Counted from the stretch's first letter, positions 45,090 to 57,909 are shown. The stretch: 64,000 nucleotides of DNA from Dryococelus australis (GCA_029891345.1 CM057009.1:288434966-288498965); one strand, 5' to 3'. Numbers and translations: made by a program. The notes: generated by a model not told the origin, from the letters alone.

Positions 45090-46510
45090 AGGAACCTACT
45101 AACTTCCTGGGATACCGCCGCATAACATAGAAGCACCGAGCTTGACAATAGTGGAAAACTCCCGGGCGGTTCCAATGCCTGATTCACCCATATAGGTATT
45201 TGCCTCCCAGGCAGAGCTTAAATAACAGGCAATGGCGATGGTGTTGTGCTGATATCATGCTGATCGACTCCTATAACAGTCAGATCGTTGGGAACCAAAC
45301 GGAAATTTCACCGTAAAGAAACTCAGCTGTATGGTAATGGGTCTGGTGGAGGTTGGTGCATTAGTCTTCTCTGTCTGAAAAACCCACAAATGTCATGGAA
45401 AGGAAGGAGAAGCAAAGGCTGACCTCTGTCCCCGTTGGAGGCTCTCTTTTGTCCATACGCGCCAGGGGTTCGAATACTCTTCTTTCGAGGTGCGTTACGT
45501 GGGCTTGCGTCCCTGCGGGCCCACGGTACCCTCGAAGTTTCTGAAAATTGGTGAAGGTTGTATTATCTCTCAGAGATGGAGAATACACCCAGTTGGGGCA
45601 GTAAAGCTATTCCCAGTGCGGCAGACGGCAAGCACATGGGAAAATTCAAGAGATACAAGAATTACTCACTTTTGATCGTCAAACACTAAGTGGGGTCAAG
45701 AGGATTGTTCATTGCTCTGACCCTGCTTTCACCAGATGGTCACACATTCATTAAAAAAGGGGGATGCGTAATTCAGAAAGGGCAAGAGAATTTATACAAA
45801 ACACTATGTCATTTATTGACTCCAATTATCATACAAGCAATGATGCTTGAAGGACATTACAATTAGGGAAATACTTCATACTCAAGATACTATAGTCTTT
45901 AAGTTATACGACACTGATAACAAGTTTACTAGTTTATATCGCCCTCAAGGAGCAATTAAAGTCAGCGTCACTATCCTTCGCCTCACGTAACCCGGGACGC
46001 CCAATGGGAGTGATAATTATCCAGTAAGCCGATGATGACTGCACTAAGGCTTGTCTCAACGGCAGCTCCCTCCTGGAGTCGAACCCAGACCACAAGGACG
46101 GCGGTCCTCTCGGCGTCGGCGGCATAGGCGGCCCTCTGGCGTGGTAAGGAACAAATATGGCCGCGAGTTACCACCGCTCGCGCCATTTATACACTGGCGC
46201 CCGGCCTTGTTTAAGTAATCATTCCCCCGGCTCTTTTCATAACTCCAGTTGCCATGGCAGACTTCCTTCCTTATTTTCGGGCTCGGCCTGGCAACCCTTG
46301 CCTGTGAAGCTCACAGCATTATATTTTATTGGGCGTGTATTGAAATGCGTAGTCTGTTTATATGTACATGGTTATAACTCATTCACGGTCCAACAGGACG
46401 TGTCAAGGAACCAGTGTCCCAATTTCAAAAGTAGCGAGAAGTACAAGTGTTTAAATTCTATCCTAACTCCTCTAGAACCTACCAAACTCTTGGATTTAAG
46501 TAATGACTTA
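45090..46510. other. no gene recognised; GC-rich patch with a box-B-like motif
   Basis: A GC-rich patch at 46050-46200 carries on the minus strand GGGTTCGACTCC, a perfect tRNA box B, preceded by a poor A-box candidate. It may be a tRNA-derived repeat. A TGGCGCCCGG stretch lies at 46193. Two overlapping minus-strand open frames here are unrecognised, as is the 118-codon plus frame at 46157-46513. Confidence 0.3.
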
Positions 46511-46514
46511 TAAT

Positions 46515-46620
46515 TAGAAATTTGAAAAATTCGCGAGTTCAATGACCGGCAGACTAGATTCTACAGTAGTATGTACAAAAATACTAACGTCAACTGCACG
46601 TTGATTGTCTGGTGTCACCG
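46515..46620 (-). mobile_element. hAT-like MITE, family A, copy 7 (truncated)
   Basis: TAGAAATTTGAAAAATTCGC then GAGTTCAATGACCGGCAGAC, matching copies 2 and 4 for about 105 bp up to TGTCTGGTGTCACCG, then breaking off. Confidence 0.75.
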
Positions 46621-47882
46621 AAAAGGGCTGGTAAATATGCATCCAGAGGTGTCTATAAACGTACCGCCACATTAATTTACAAAGCGGATTTCCTGTACAG
46701 TGTATACAGATTTCCATGAATCAATGGAATCACTCAGTTAATTACCTTGTTAGTTTTATGTACATCCAGTGTAAAAGACAAAGAAAGGCAATGAACCAAT
46801 TAGTTTAATTATGTTATTTGTGTGTTCCACTGTGTATAAAGACGATATGTAAACAAGTTAAAATATGTTACACCTGAGCGAGATGTGAACACGTGTTAAG
46901 GACGTAGTTGTCCATAACTCTAACAACTCATCTCCAACCATCACGCACATTCTTGCTGTATAACGTTTGTATTATTATTGCAGTCACATAAGCAAACTTT
47001 ACACTAATTTAAGCTATGCTAAATGTTACAGACACCTGATGCTACTTTGTGATGTTTGAGCGAATAGGTCTAAGGGGCGTAGATAACTTAACTGCCACAG
47101 AAACGATAATAGTTCTCTAAGCATCGTTCAGACTCGACATTGTTCGTTCCTAAAACCCGAAGCTATAGGTAATACGGAGACTTTCCGTATTTTGTATTTA
47201 CGGGCTGAGATAGGTTTTACGTACGTACGAATTGCGTTTCCGTGTATTTACTGTACATTTCGGTAACATTTTCCGTTACACGGGCAATGTTAACAGTGTA
47301 GACATACAGAATGTAGGATATGAATCGCGTGTCTGATATGACCGCTAGTGGTCCTCCGGCCGCATGTGTTGCGATGTGCGTGTTGAAAGGGTTGCCTGTC
47401 CGTGGGCATGGACACGACAATCAAACTTTGTATGCACTCATCGCAGAAACGGTTAGCCTGAGCGAGTTCAAATGAGAGAACCTTTTTTGTTAATTATAAT
47501 ATGCCGATTATTACTCTGCCTCGACACGTTTCTTATTTCCTACAGTTACATAATTACATGCATAATAAGGGTGGCAACCCCCAGTTTTCCAATGACGGAG
47601 TTGGATGACAGTCTCAATTTGTTCATCATGCGTGTGTATCCATGCAAGTAATCGGAATCCAGAAGTTGAATGTCCATCTAAAATAGTCTTTGCTTTCTTG
47701 TCACTTTACATGTTCCTCATCTTCACTTTCATGGGGGATTAACACCATTACTCTTCTTGATAAAGGGGTGGTTCCTATGTTCATTCTTCTTGTTTTTGGT
47801 CTTGCTACAATGGGCCACGAGCTGATCCGCCATTTACAATCCACCTTGTATGACTGTAGAGTCCAAAGTACACGTCGTTGAG

Positions 47883-48308
47883 ATAATGGCTGTTCACGAT
47901 AAAGTGAGCACTTTCGAAATTAACCGTAGAAAAAAGTTACTGCTCCTAACTTCATATACTTTAGCGGGTGCACTGAGTGAAATGTGCCCAGTAAAGTTGG
48001 TAACGATGGATAGAAAGTAGTTACGTATCTTAACGTCGAATAAAAAGTGTTAGGTAACCATTTGTGATAAATTAAATTATTTGTTCCTCATCCTGTTATT
48101 TTTAATGCATCGAAGTATGAAAATTACCAGATTGGTAAAATATTTTCTTTTTCAAAAATTTTACATTTTCTCCTGACCGATGCATGATTAAGGTGATGAG
48201 GCTCATGGTAACGTTGATTTTACATAAGGCGAAAAAAAAACAACGTGCATGCAAGTAGATCTTAATCGGGGTTTTCAAAAGTACTCATTTTACCGTGAAC
48301 GGGTAGTA
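47883..48308 (-). mobile_element. family-G MITE, copy 5
   Basis: About 426 bp, opposite orientation to copies 1-4. It starts ATAATGGCTGTTCACGATAA and AGTGAGCACTTTCGAA, and ends GTTTTCAAAAGTACTCATTT then ACCGTGAACGG. The interior has AAGTTGGTAACGATGGATAG, the inverse of the other copies' ACCAACTTTACT region. Confidence 0.8.
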
Positions 48309-48309
48309 G

Positions 48310-51300
48310 CAAAATGATTCTGTCCTTATGTACAGTGACTACAAAATAGGATCACGCGGGAAAAATACACGACGTTAAAATAATTCAAGTGTTTTAAACA
48401 ATATGGCTATGTCAAACCACTAACAAATTGAAAAAAAAAATCCCTATGTACTATCAAACAATGCAATTAGTAAAATACGTAACCCAACCTTAAAATAATA
48501 TAAATTAGTGGCAAAACCTATAAATAAAAAGCACGAGATAAATAAAACAATATACAACCGAAAACAAAGATCGGACAATATCCGTGTTCGACACAGAAAA
48601 CCCTCATATGTTCACGAAAAAAATGCGCAAAAATGAAAGTAAAAGCTACCAGAAGACCAACTAGAAGTGCCGCGAGAGTCAATATAAATGAAACGTTATA
48701 ACAGCACCGGAATACGGGACAAGCTCTCAGTTACCGAAACACCACGTATACGCATTACCTGTCTGCGTCTTTTTATGTTGTTTCGTGTTATTATTTCCTG
48801 TTTGGTTTATTATTCTCTGATTCATATAGATTTGTACCTACGTGCTGTTGTTCTAGCATTTGTATGGCCACTTTATGCTTATTTTTTGTGACTTTTATGC
48901 TGCAGCTTGTTCTTTGTTGAACACGAAAAATAGTTGGAGTTTAGGTTTATATTTGTGTAGAATTTCGTTTCATTATTTTTCATGTTTCTAATTTCATTAT
49001 ATCTTCTGCTTGATGTTCGAAAACTAGTTTATTATTACGCAGAATTTTTCCTATTTGTATAAATGTTGACAATTTTGTTTATTCACTTTGTTGTTTGTTT
49101 TAAATATCCACTAAAATTAGACAAAAACCGTGCGTGCGTAAGCTCACAATACATGGCAACGGAATGTAAGAAAGGTATATGTTTCATAAAAACACCGATG
49201 TAATTACATGCCGTATACGGTTGAAAGGGCACTTTTAAAAGCGCTCCTTATGGCCTATTTTTCTCCTCATTTTCAGTTTTTTCGCCATATGTATAATTTG
49301 CGGTACCATATGCCTAATTATTTTTTCATATATCAATTAAGCAAACATGTACAATTGTTACGAACTGAAATGCCTTTTTTATAGACCGATTCTTATTCCA
49401 ATTATGAAGCAAAAACAATCGCTTGATTTGTTATAAATTTAAGAATGACATTCGCAACACAATGTCACGACTTAGAACACAATTCGCTACTGACTTGAGA
49501 TGGAGCCACCACGCCTGTGTTTATGGCAGCATTTAGTCAGTTAATGGGAATCGAATTTTTCAAAGTTTGATATCAGATAAGCTCACTTACCATGAACAGC
49601 ATATACTAATTTGGTGACTTATTCTTCGGCATCTCGGCTGAAATATTTCAAGACAAAATTCTCATTTCCAGAAAATGTATCAGTGAACACTGATTATTTC
49701 ATTTATAAAAAATAAATGCATGGAAACAAGTTGTCAATAATATTTTTATAATACAATTCACAATGCATGTTGATCATTTCAGATTTATTTTGTATATAGC
49801 TTAGAAGTTGCAAAACAGACGACATTTAAAATTAAATGTGTATTTTATATTACACGCGTTTAATTTCAGTGCTATACCTCGAAAAGTGTATCTTATGTTC
49901 GCAACAGCAAGAAGAATATTCCTCTGAAGCTTACGCGTTACCATTAATATGGTCCTTTGAGTTCAGATATGGCCAGTAGTTGCGGAGCAGCACTATAAAT
50001 GGGTAATGATATCTGATGACCTGACGCCAGATCATAGCAAATATTTTAATAGAGTTTTTTTTTAGCAATACAACAATGTAGATTTACGAAATACGGTGCT
50101 ATGAATTTTAAGATGTCTGTAATTCTAAAGTCGTGCGTCAGTAGGGGTACGAAAATATTTAGCAATGAGCCTTGACCTGGCTCCAGCAATGATGTGGAAA
50201 GGCAATAGGTGTGATATGTTGCATGTAAAATATTATATTCAATTTGCTTGTCAGCTGGTTTGTGGTATGTCGAAAGTATTTAAAACTAACTTAGAAAAAA
50301 AAAAAAACTAGTTTCTAACCGTAACTTCGCACTCAGTGAAAAACGGTCAAATCTGCTTGCTTGGTCGTTTCGAAAGATGTATGGCGTGTTCTGTTAACGT
50401 TACATGAATGCATTTCATAACCACTCTAACATTATATTTATTTCCGGTATTCATAAACAAAACCATTTATTATCTTGGCGCATGGCATTTTTTACACTTG
50501 GAAGTGTCAGCTGAAAATACCATATCTCAGCTATGGATGATGTGACAAAATTTCTACGGTTTTGCATATAATTAATTCCAGTTCTCTTAAAGAGTTATCA
50601 TACTAAAAATTCATATTTTTTTAAAATTATGACTTGTCTAATTGTCTATCACAATTGCTAGAAGTAACATATTCAGAAATCTCTTTCCAAAAAAAGAATA
50701 TTGTTTTATGACTACGAAACCATTTTAAATGTGCCATTTCACAAGTTAAAGTTTTGAAATGATTTTAAGTTTATGCTTAGGCATTTTTTTAAGTTCAAAA
50801 AAATTTACTTTGGAAGAATGTGTGCAATATTTAGGTCTGAATATCTCGGCCGAGCAGTTATTTAAAATATTAAAGTTGAAACATTGCAAAGTACTATTTT
50901 GTTGATAACTTAAGCTGAAATTGTGAGAGTGATTCTATCAGTTTAACAGTTGATTGTTGCCGGCGCAATATTAAGTCACCTGAATTAAACGGAAATGTGT
51001 GCAGTTTGCTTAACATTACGACATCCGCATTCTCTGAAGGCACTTAATAAACGTTGTGCAGTACAAGAAGCGTGTCCGGTGTTGTGTATATTTTACGGAT
51101 GTATGCTTCACAAACATCTCTGTATTTTTGAGTAATTAATATTTGAAGAATTAGGAACGTATGAAGGATATTTTAAGGGGTATTGGGAAGGCTGGAAAAA
51201 TATTTAAAGAATTCTTATGGAATAAATTTTTTATAGTTACAGGGAATATTTTAGATATGTCTGGGGCCTGACTGAGATCTGCCTGAAATTATATTTCGAG

Positions 51301-52213
51301 TCTTATGACTTGAATTATTTTTTTGTATGGAAACATCAACTGAGAAAGCAATGTTTGTAACCAAGCATTATTTTGGCTTTTCTTAAAATAAAATATTATA
51401 TAATTAATACACTTTATGTATATTAAACTACACGAAGAAAAATTTACAGTGTTCTGTCTTAAGTTGCATACGGTATTCCAATCTGATAAAATGTTCTTTC
51501 GAAATCAAGCAATTTTAAAATAAAATTTCGCAAATTTCATTGGCATTGTTATAACAATGCATAAATTACATATATTTATACTTAGAGTAACTGCTTAATT
51601 AAAAAAATTGTATTAAAAATTTTTAAATTTACTTATTTATATTGCGCATTACTATCCAAAAAAAAAACAAAAAAACTAATATGGCCCTTGGCTCGTGGAA
51701 ACAGTCAAATACATTTGTAGACTAACCGATAATATCTGTCGACTTGCCGTACTTCTAGTCTGGCATTGTTGAGTCGTATCAAACCACGAAAGTCGCAAAA
51801 TGCACTATCGCTCTGTTAATGCATTGCAACAAACTGGCGTAGGTGTACAAGTCATGTCTAGAGAGAAAGGTTACTCTTTTACATGTACCAGTCGCTCTTC
51901 ACCTAACATTTCCAAACAGTTCTCGTTTTCATATGCGCATATTGTAAAGACGTTATATTACCTTTTGTGCACACAATTAGACCAATATTTATAGAAAAAA
52001 TATATATTCTGAGGCTCTCCTAACGAAAATTACGTATAGGTCTATAGCACGGTACTATACTAACCATGTTTTTTTCATCACATGAGAACGAAAAAACTCT
52101 ATAATTGGTGCTGTATAATGTTTCAATTCGTATCTGTTATTTAATGTCTTTTGTGATTCCGTTTTCGTCATTGTTCGTACTGTATTTTTGTTATTAGATC
52201 AAATCTTTATTAG

Positions 52214-52215
<2 letters not shown>
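48310..52215. other. AT-rich DNA without recognised genes
   Basis: About 3.9 kb. A degraded family-G-like pair may lie at about 49220 (GGGCACTTTTAAAAGCGCTC) and 49585 (AGCTCACTTACCATGAACAG). The open frame 48688-48891 encodes a hydrophobic chain without support. Nothing else stands out. Confidence 0.35.

Positions 52216-52217
<2 letters not shown>

Positions 52218-52257
<40 letters not shown>
52218..52257. repeat. (AT)n microsatellite
   Basis: About 20 AT units. Confidence 0.95.
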
Positions 52258-52261
<4 letters not shown>

Positions 52262-53960
52262 AGTCTCCTTGTTTTCTTTCGTTGGATTTTTCCGTTCATT
52301 CTGTGTTCTATTCAGTTTATGTTAATTTTGTTCTCTACCGAACACCACGATAGATGTAAATCCGTTTTCTACCATAGTAATAATATATTTTTAGCTGTTT
52401 CTGGTATTGTCTTTTTTTTAGTTTATTTTCTATAACTGCATTATTCATATTAAGGATATTAAATTTTTGTATCTGAAATTGGAATATTTTCTTTAGTAGA
52501 ATTTCTGCATGTTTTGCAATATTCAATTTCTTGAACAAATGTTATCTTTTTGTGTAAAGTTTCCCAATTGGTTCAATTTTGTCGCTACTAAAGGCAACGG
52601 ACGAAGTGAAATTACATCTTCGGTAGAATTGACGCCCTGGTAGAACTAATGAGCCATTCCATAAACGTATTAGCGAGACTGCTGTCCGTGACATGGATTT
52701 TTCTCAGATGTATATATCCTTTGATGGATATTTCGATTCCATCAGTGGCGTCGTAAATGTTTCTCAAATGCCTATTTTGTCATGTCACAGGCGAGTGAAA
52801 TTTGTGCTATTTTACAAGCTTCGTTTACCATAAGGATATGTGCAGACTATGGGCAACTACTGAATGAATTATTTTTTAACTTGTTAGCTGGTAGAGGCAT
52901 ATATGAAATTGTCCGCCTGTTGCGGCTGTAAAAATGATGTTTGGGTAGTCTTGATGTTGGAAAAAAAAGGGGTTGGGGGTGGAGGAGAACAAACAAATAA
53001 GAATTGACTTTAACTTTTGGCATGAACATGAGTTTCAAGTTGAATCATGGACCATTTGCGCCATTTGTTTGAGATCTGGCCAAATACGCCGTGCAAGTCG
53101 GCTTAAAGAAATGTACTTTACTCTTGGTAATATTCTCTTGGAAACGAAAAGTAGTCGAGAGGAAATACTACGGAAAGCTTTACAGACCACGGCCTACGTT
53201 CCAAATCGCTACTCCGATAGTCGAGTAAAGTAACATAGAGTAAATGTTGAACAAAACAAGAGTAAATGTGATTTCGGAACGGCCATAATGTGGACAGCAG
53301 GTTGTGATTTTAAACATGTCGTAATTAAGCAACCAAAATAAATTCCAAACATTCCAAAATTGCTTTGATTTTTTTTTAAATCAGAAATTTAAACAATAGA
53401 CTGTAATCGCCCTATAGTTATATTATCATAAACTTTAGGTACATAATAACAGCAGTATTTTCAAATTATATTTCAAATAGTAATGAAAAAAAAACTATCA
53501 CTCGTCATTTGTAAATTTTCCATCTGCTTCTGTAACCAGAACGTGTACGTATTCTTTCAGTTTTCTGTAATTCGATTAAAACTTCCGCCATCTTCCGGTT
53601 GAATTTTCGTTTCTCGCCAAAAGAAAAGCGTGTAAAATTTAACTCCGGCAAGATTCTCGGCGTAATTGCTGTGTAGTTTATGGGCCAACACCAAGAGCGC
53701 GTAAAACATTATCTGAGATTAAGTACGTATCCCGGAACTTTGTTTGGAGGGGGAGGGGGTGTGGAGGGTCAACGTGGCCGCTATCAGGGAAGACCTAGAT
53801 GAGGGCAGGTGGTGGGACATTTGTCCCTCTGCAGCAGCGAATAAATACTGTAGTTATGGAAATTATAATTGGAATTCGCCAGTTTTCAGTATCTTACACT
53901 GAGAAAAAGGGGTTTTTTTTTTTTTTTTTTTTTTATTGGTGCAACCAGATTAATTGCTTG
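52258..53960. other. no gene recognised
   Basis: Holds an 86-codon open frame at 52973-53233 without a recognisable domain, a G-rich segment at about 53749-53770 and a poly-T run of about 23 bases at 53911-53933 just before a MITE. Confidence 0.35.
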
Positions 53961-53968
53961 TGTATGGG

Positions 53969-54542
53969 TAGGGCCACCTGTTTTTCACGAAAATACTCAC
54001 GTGAAGGCTAGGGTTCAATGTCCTATGAGTAGTGACCCCGAGAATTTCGCGTGCTCATTTCTAGACAAGTTGGAATTTACACACATGTACTTTCATATTA
54101 CTTTTGTAATTGGTCGACTTGTTGTGTGATACCTACTGGAGATGAACGAGCCAAAAACAAACATGCAATAAATTGTACGGCCAACCACCGCCTTTTACTA
54201 CCACAAAAATAAACCAATAAACAGTTAATATCTGCATGAGAGTATATAAGACTGTGAAGTATAGCCTAGAGGTCATCGAACTCGCGAATTTCTCAGGTAC
54301 GTATCTGGCATACGTGCAATTTTCCTTTGGTTATTGGCCACGTGTCTTTGTCGGGAGAGAGTTCCCTACTTGACTGGGCCAATCAGAATTAGGTGACTCC
54401 GACACCGAGTGTGTGTGATTCGCCGGCAAACGCCTGCAGTGCGTGACACATAAAATCATCCAATCACGTAAGTGGGTCTCAGCTCTGGTGTTTTGGAGTA
54501 CAAGTTGTCCTGAAATATTTTCGCGAAAAACAGGCGGCTCTG
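53969..54542. mobile_element. hAT-like MITE, family B, copy 8, perfect TSD, carrying a nested MITE
   Basis: The outer element starts TAGGGCCACCTGTTTTTCAC and ends TTCGCGAAAAACAGGCGGCT(CTG). It is flanked by TGTATGGG on both sides (53961-53968 and 54543-54550). Removing the nested element at 54030-54299 leaves about 300 bp, the family length, and the joined halves align with the copy at 23703-23997. Confidence 0.9.
54030..54299 (+). mobile_element. hAT-like MITE, family C, copy 2, nested
   Basis: A 270-bp element, TAGTGACCCCGAGAATTTCG to CTCGCGAATTTCTCAGGTA, sitting inside the family-B element. The interior matches 18851-19121 closely. The flanks CCTATGAG and CGTATCTG match at 5 of 8. Confidence 0.85.
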
Positions 54543-54828
54543 TGTATGGGCATTGGAATTTTTTATTTTTTTTCAATCCTAATGGTTTCGTTGTTCTTTT
54601 CAGTTCCCCCAAACAGTAAGATCTGTGAAACTAAATATTTGTTTGGATTTACGTACGTTTCTTTAACATCATATCATTTTAAGCCCAACGGGGATTCTAA
54701 CGTATGGCTCTCGCACCCAACGCTCCGCCCTAGCAACCTTAACCTTGGTTTTTTGTTCAAGAGTTCACTTTTTTGACTTTACTGACCCATACATTTGCCG
54801 TTGGACATAACGTGTATGACGTTTGACA

Positions 54829-55020
54829 GTGTGTGTGTGTGTGTGTGTATTTTGCCGTGTGACGAGCTCAAGTAGACCGACTTGATGACAAACTCACGGT
54901 ACTACAAGTGCGCGACATGCGAACTGAAAATTCTGACGTGGAGGAACCAGGGCGTGAACTCGCGACCCTACAACCACAAGTTGGCCACTCTGCCCCTGAG
55001 CTACGAGGGCAGAGCAACTG
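54829..55020 (-). mobile_element. second tRNA-derived SINE family with (CA)n end
   Basis: On the minus strand GCCCTCGTAGCTCAGGGGCA (box A) is followed by GTCGCGAGTTCACGCC (box B), then a body ending in a (CA)n run of about 10 units (read as (GT)n at 54829-54848). The acceptor-stem ends do not pair, so this is not a functional tRNA gene. It is unrelated in body to the main SINE family. Confidence 0.6.
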
Positions 55021-56430
55021 AATTGACTACTGAATGGAATGGAATTGTTTTCATGTAAATACTTTTCGAATATTGGACAACGTGCGTGAATAAATGTCTC
55101 AAATGTTACAGCTCTACTTATCAGTTTCCTGTTCATCTTGTTTCGTTAGGATTTGTATAGTTTTAATAAGCATCAATAAATGCACCAACAAACCGTGTTA
55201 CTATCAGAATTGTCAAGAAATTTACAAGTTATTTCTCAAGCTGTATTTTCAGAACAAAGGTAATCAAATAAGTGACAAAACAATTATATACAGTAGATTC
55301 AACTAAATGTTTGGTCGTAAATCCAATTTCTTTGGCTCAATACAGATGTTTCGTTCATTCAAGTATATTTTGCCAGTCGAGCAAAAATAATTTGGTTACA
55401 TTTCAAGATCTATTTACTCAACAAAATATTTTTTTGGGGCAAATAAATATATTTATTGGTCCTATACAAACAAGCATTTTGTTGCCTCAAACGAACCTTC
55501 CTCTCAGTGTACTCCACCCGAATCTCGATAAGTGCTTCCTGTGTGAAAAAATACACAGTTCATAAAAACTAATAGATAGTATGTGGATGTAAATATTTAC
55601 CTTAGAAATAAGTGTCTGTCCGTCTGAGTGAAATTTTAACTACGTTCACGGATGCTAAATTTTATTAATGCGATGTAATATTTTATAGACTACCTCCAGT
55701 GCCAGTGCTTATGTAAATTAGCTAACACATGAAAGCATCACACGGGAACATCACTGAGAGAAACCTTTATTTGAGCCAATAATATATTTGTTTGCGTATG
55801 GCCAATCAGATGTGTACAGTTGATTCAAATAATATTTGGTTGTCAGGCAGGTATCGTTGGCTCAACTAAACGGTTTGGAAAGATAAAGTGTATATTTGGT
55901 AGGGTGAACAAAATTGGTTTTGTTGCATTTTAGACGTGGTTTAGTCAGTAAAATATTTAGATAGAGAAACAACTTTTTGTTTCGCCATATAATAAAACAT
56001 ATATTGTTGATTCAGACAAACCTTTCTCTCCGTGTGGAATTTAAAAAAAACCCGCATTAAAAATTTTCAAATTAAAAAAATAACATTAGGGATTAGATGT
56101 AAGTTAAAGAGTATATAGATGTACGACAGCTACAAATTCATGAGCAATGCAACAGCTGTTCTGTCTAAATGCAAGGTCTCACAGGTTTCTTTGTTTCCGA
56201 TTGTTAATTTTCCTCACATCCTTCTCGAGAGGTATTTTTAAAAAACATTTTAGGATGGGTTCTTAGTCCCTGGACACGTTCCTTGGACACGTAACAGCTC
56301 AGAGTGTTTTAGATCAGGCGAAGAGTGAGAAGATTACTAGCGGAAAAAAGTTTCGGAACGCACCCCGCCGTGTGGGTAGGAAATACTGGGGAAAGAAAAA
56401 GAAGAAGATGCAGCAGCTGCCGCGACTCAC
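55021..56430. other. no gene recognised; probable intron
   Basis: AT-rich. Two loosely similar segments (about 55355-55500 and 55870-56035), each with TTTCGTTCATTC or TTGGTT motifs and CCTTCCTCTCAGTGT or CCTTTCTCTCCGTGT ends, suggest an old duplication. If the exon at 56431 is real, this lies in the intron downstream of it. Confidence 0.4.
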
Positions 56431-56554
56431 CTCGGAGGAGGTGAGGTAGCATAGCCGGGAGTCGGTGCTCTCTATGGACGCTTGCTGCACGATGCCGTAG
56501 CGGCTGTCCCTGTCGTAGTCGGACCGCAAGCTGTCCTGCCGGTCGAACATGCTC
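56431..56554 (-). CDS. internal coding exon candidate of an unidentified minus-strand gene
   Basis: Read on the minus strand, an acceptor ...TGTGCCCGCAG precedes the exon and a consensus donor GTGAGT follows it. The exon is 124 bp: one base completes a split codon, then 41 codons run without a stop. The peptide starts SMFDRQDSLRSDYDRDSRYG and ends STDSRLCYLTSSE, with the donor after a complete codon. It is rich in Ser, Asp, Arg and Tyr, like a flexible phosphorylatable linker or cytoplasmic tail (for example RQDS, ESTDS). GC content and third-position G/C bias stand far above the surroundings. Longer open frames reading through the splice sites are artefacts. I cannot name the gene; synaptic scaffold or receptor-tail proteins are possible but unproven. 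Neighbouring exons are not visible. Confidence 0.65.
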
Positions 56555-57639
56555 CTGCGGGCACACAAGGTCAAACACTCGCTGTTAGGCGGCATCCTTA
56601 ATCAGCTCGGCGAGCGGCTGTCGGCCGGGGGAATTAAAGCATCTTACACAATATCAAACTTTAGCATTTGATTTAACGTTTCTTTTCCTCTGACGAAACC
56701 ACCAATACACAATACAATTGTAAAGTCAGATTTTAGACAATTGAACATCGGATCTGCCAGCTTCGTAAATATGTGGGACTTGTTATGTAAATAATTACGA
56801 TATTATCCAGGAATACATATTAAGTATATTTTTTAAATACAGGTATAAATTTATATTAGAATTTTATTTCTAAACAAAAAAACTAATTTGTTTACTTTAT
56901 TAAAATTACTCAATTGATTTATTTCCTCTTCGGATTATGTTTGTTTGTCATTTATTTAATATATAACGAGATTTATTTAATATAATGAGATTATAATCGC
57001 CCTACAATAAAATAACGCACTTTCCACATAAACTCTGTTAGATTATCATAAAAATGGCTGCTTGACTTTAACTTCAATTTCAACTTTTCGAAATCGTAAA
57101 TTCAAGAGTGACTTTACCTTTGATAGTTTCATTGTGTCAAGGTTCATAATAAACAACTTGTCGGAAAGCAAACGTAAAGTTAAATCATAAAGTCAAATGT
57201 TAAAGTTTTCAATTGTGCAAGGGCCTTAAGGAGGAATCATCTGAAAGGAGGGAGAGGATGCTGCATGAATTCATTTGTTTGCTGACTGAAGACTGAAGGT
57301 CCCCCCCCCCCCCCCCCAAACCTCCAGCGAGTAAGTGTTGGGAGGGGGGCGAAAGAGTTTCCGAGAATTGCCCGCTAATAACATGCACTTGGCGTGTTGT
57401 CCGAGTTCAACACATTTGTTTGTAACTTCACGTTCCCGATTGTTCTCCCCCCCCCCCCCCTTTTCATTTCCTCCCAATTCTTTCAAAGGCGCTTGTCGCC
57501 AAAAAAATTCATCATTTCATATTTTGCACAGAATTCTGTTGAACGTGCAGGCGTGACTTACAAGTGCTATTTCTTCACATAAAAAAATTTTAGACTGCAT
57601 ATTTTTTTTGCATAATGGCATATAAAATCCGCCATTTTA
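56555..57639. other. no gene recognised; two long poly-C runs
   Basis: Runs of 17 C (57301-57317) and 14 C (57447-57460) lie 130 bp apart. Otherwise AT-rich and unrecognised. It would be the intron upstream of the exon candidate. Confidence 0.4.
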
Positions 57640-57909
57640 CACTCTAATTCCGAAAGAGTGAGAATTGAGACAAATCAGTGAATTAAAGTGATAACTGGGC
57701 GACTGGTAATCAGTGCCTGATAACTACTTAATACGGTGGCTGAATTTCGCTCATTTGTTTGTGATTTCCACTGAATGTTGAGAACTTCACTGCCATAAGT
57801 CGCTTGTTCCCAGTTAATTTGCTTGGTTCGCCAGTCGGCATTAGCTTATTAGCTTACGTACAGTGAATGTTATTTCACTGAGTGATATCACTGATACGGG
57901 TTTAGAGCG
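57640..57909. mobile_element. MITE, family K, copy 2
   Basis: A 270-bp element with short TIRs, CACTCTAATTCCG and the inverse CGGGTTTAGAGCG. The interior matches 11690-11965, including GTTCCCAGTTAATTTGCTTG. The TSD is uncertain. Confidence 0.7.

Noticed and set aside
46193-46202. TGGCGCCCGG after ...TATACAC, resembling an LTR edge and tRNA-Lys primer binding site
   Set aside because: Only about 10 bases match, no paired LTR and no retroviral-type coding sequence nearby.
46157-46513. 118-codon open frame
   Set aside because: Unrecognised product starting in a GC-rich repeat-like patch.
52973-53233. 86-codon open frame as a possible exon
   Set aside because: No recognisable domain, and no convincing acceptor and donor pair around it.
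54950-55020. Possible true tRNA gene (minus strand)
   Set aside because: A and B boxes are present but the acceptor stem does not pair; a SINE head is more likely.
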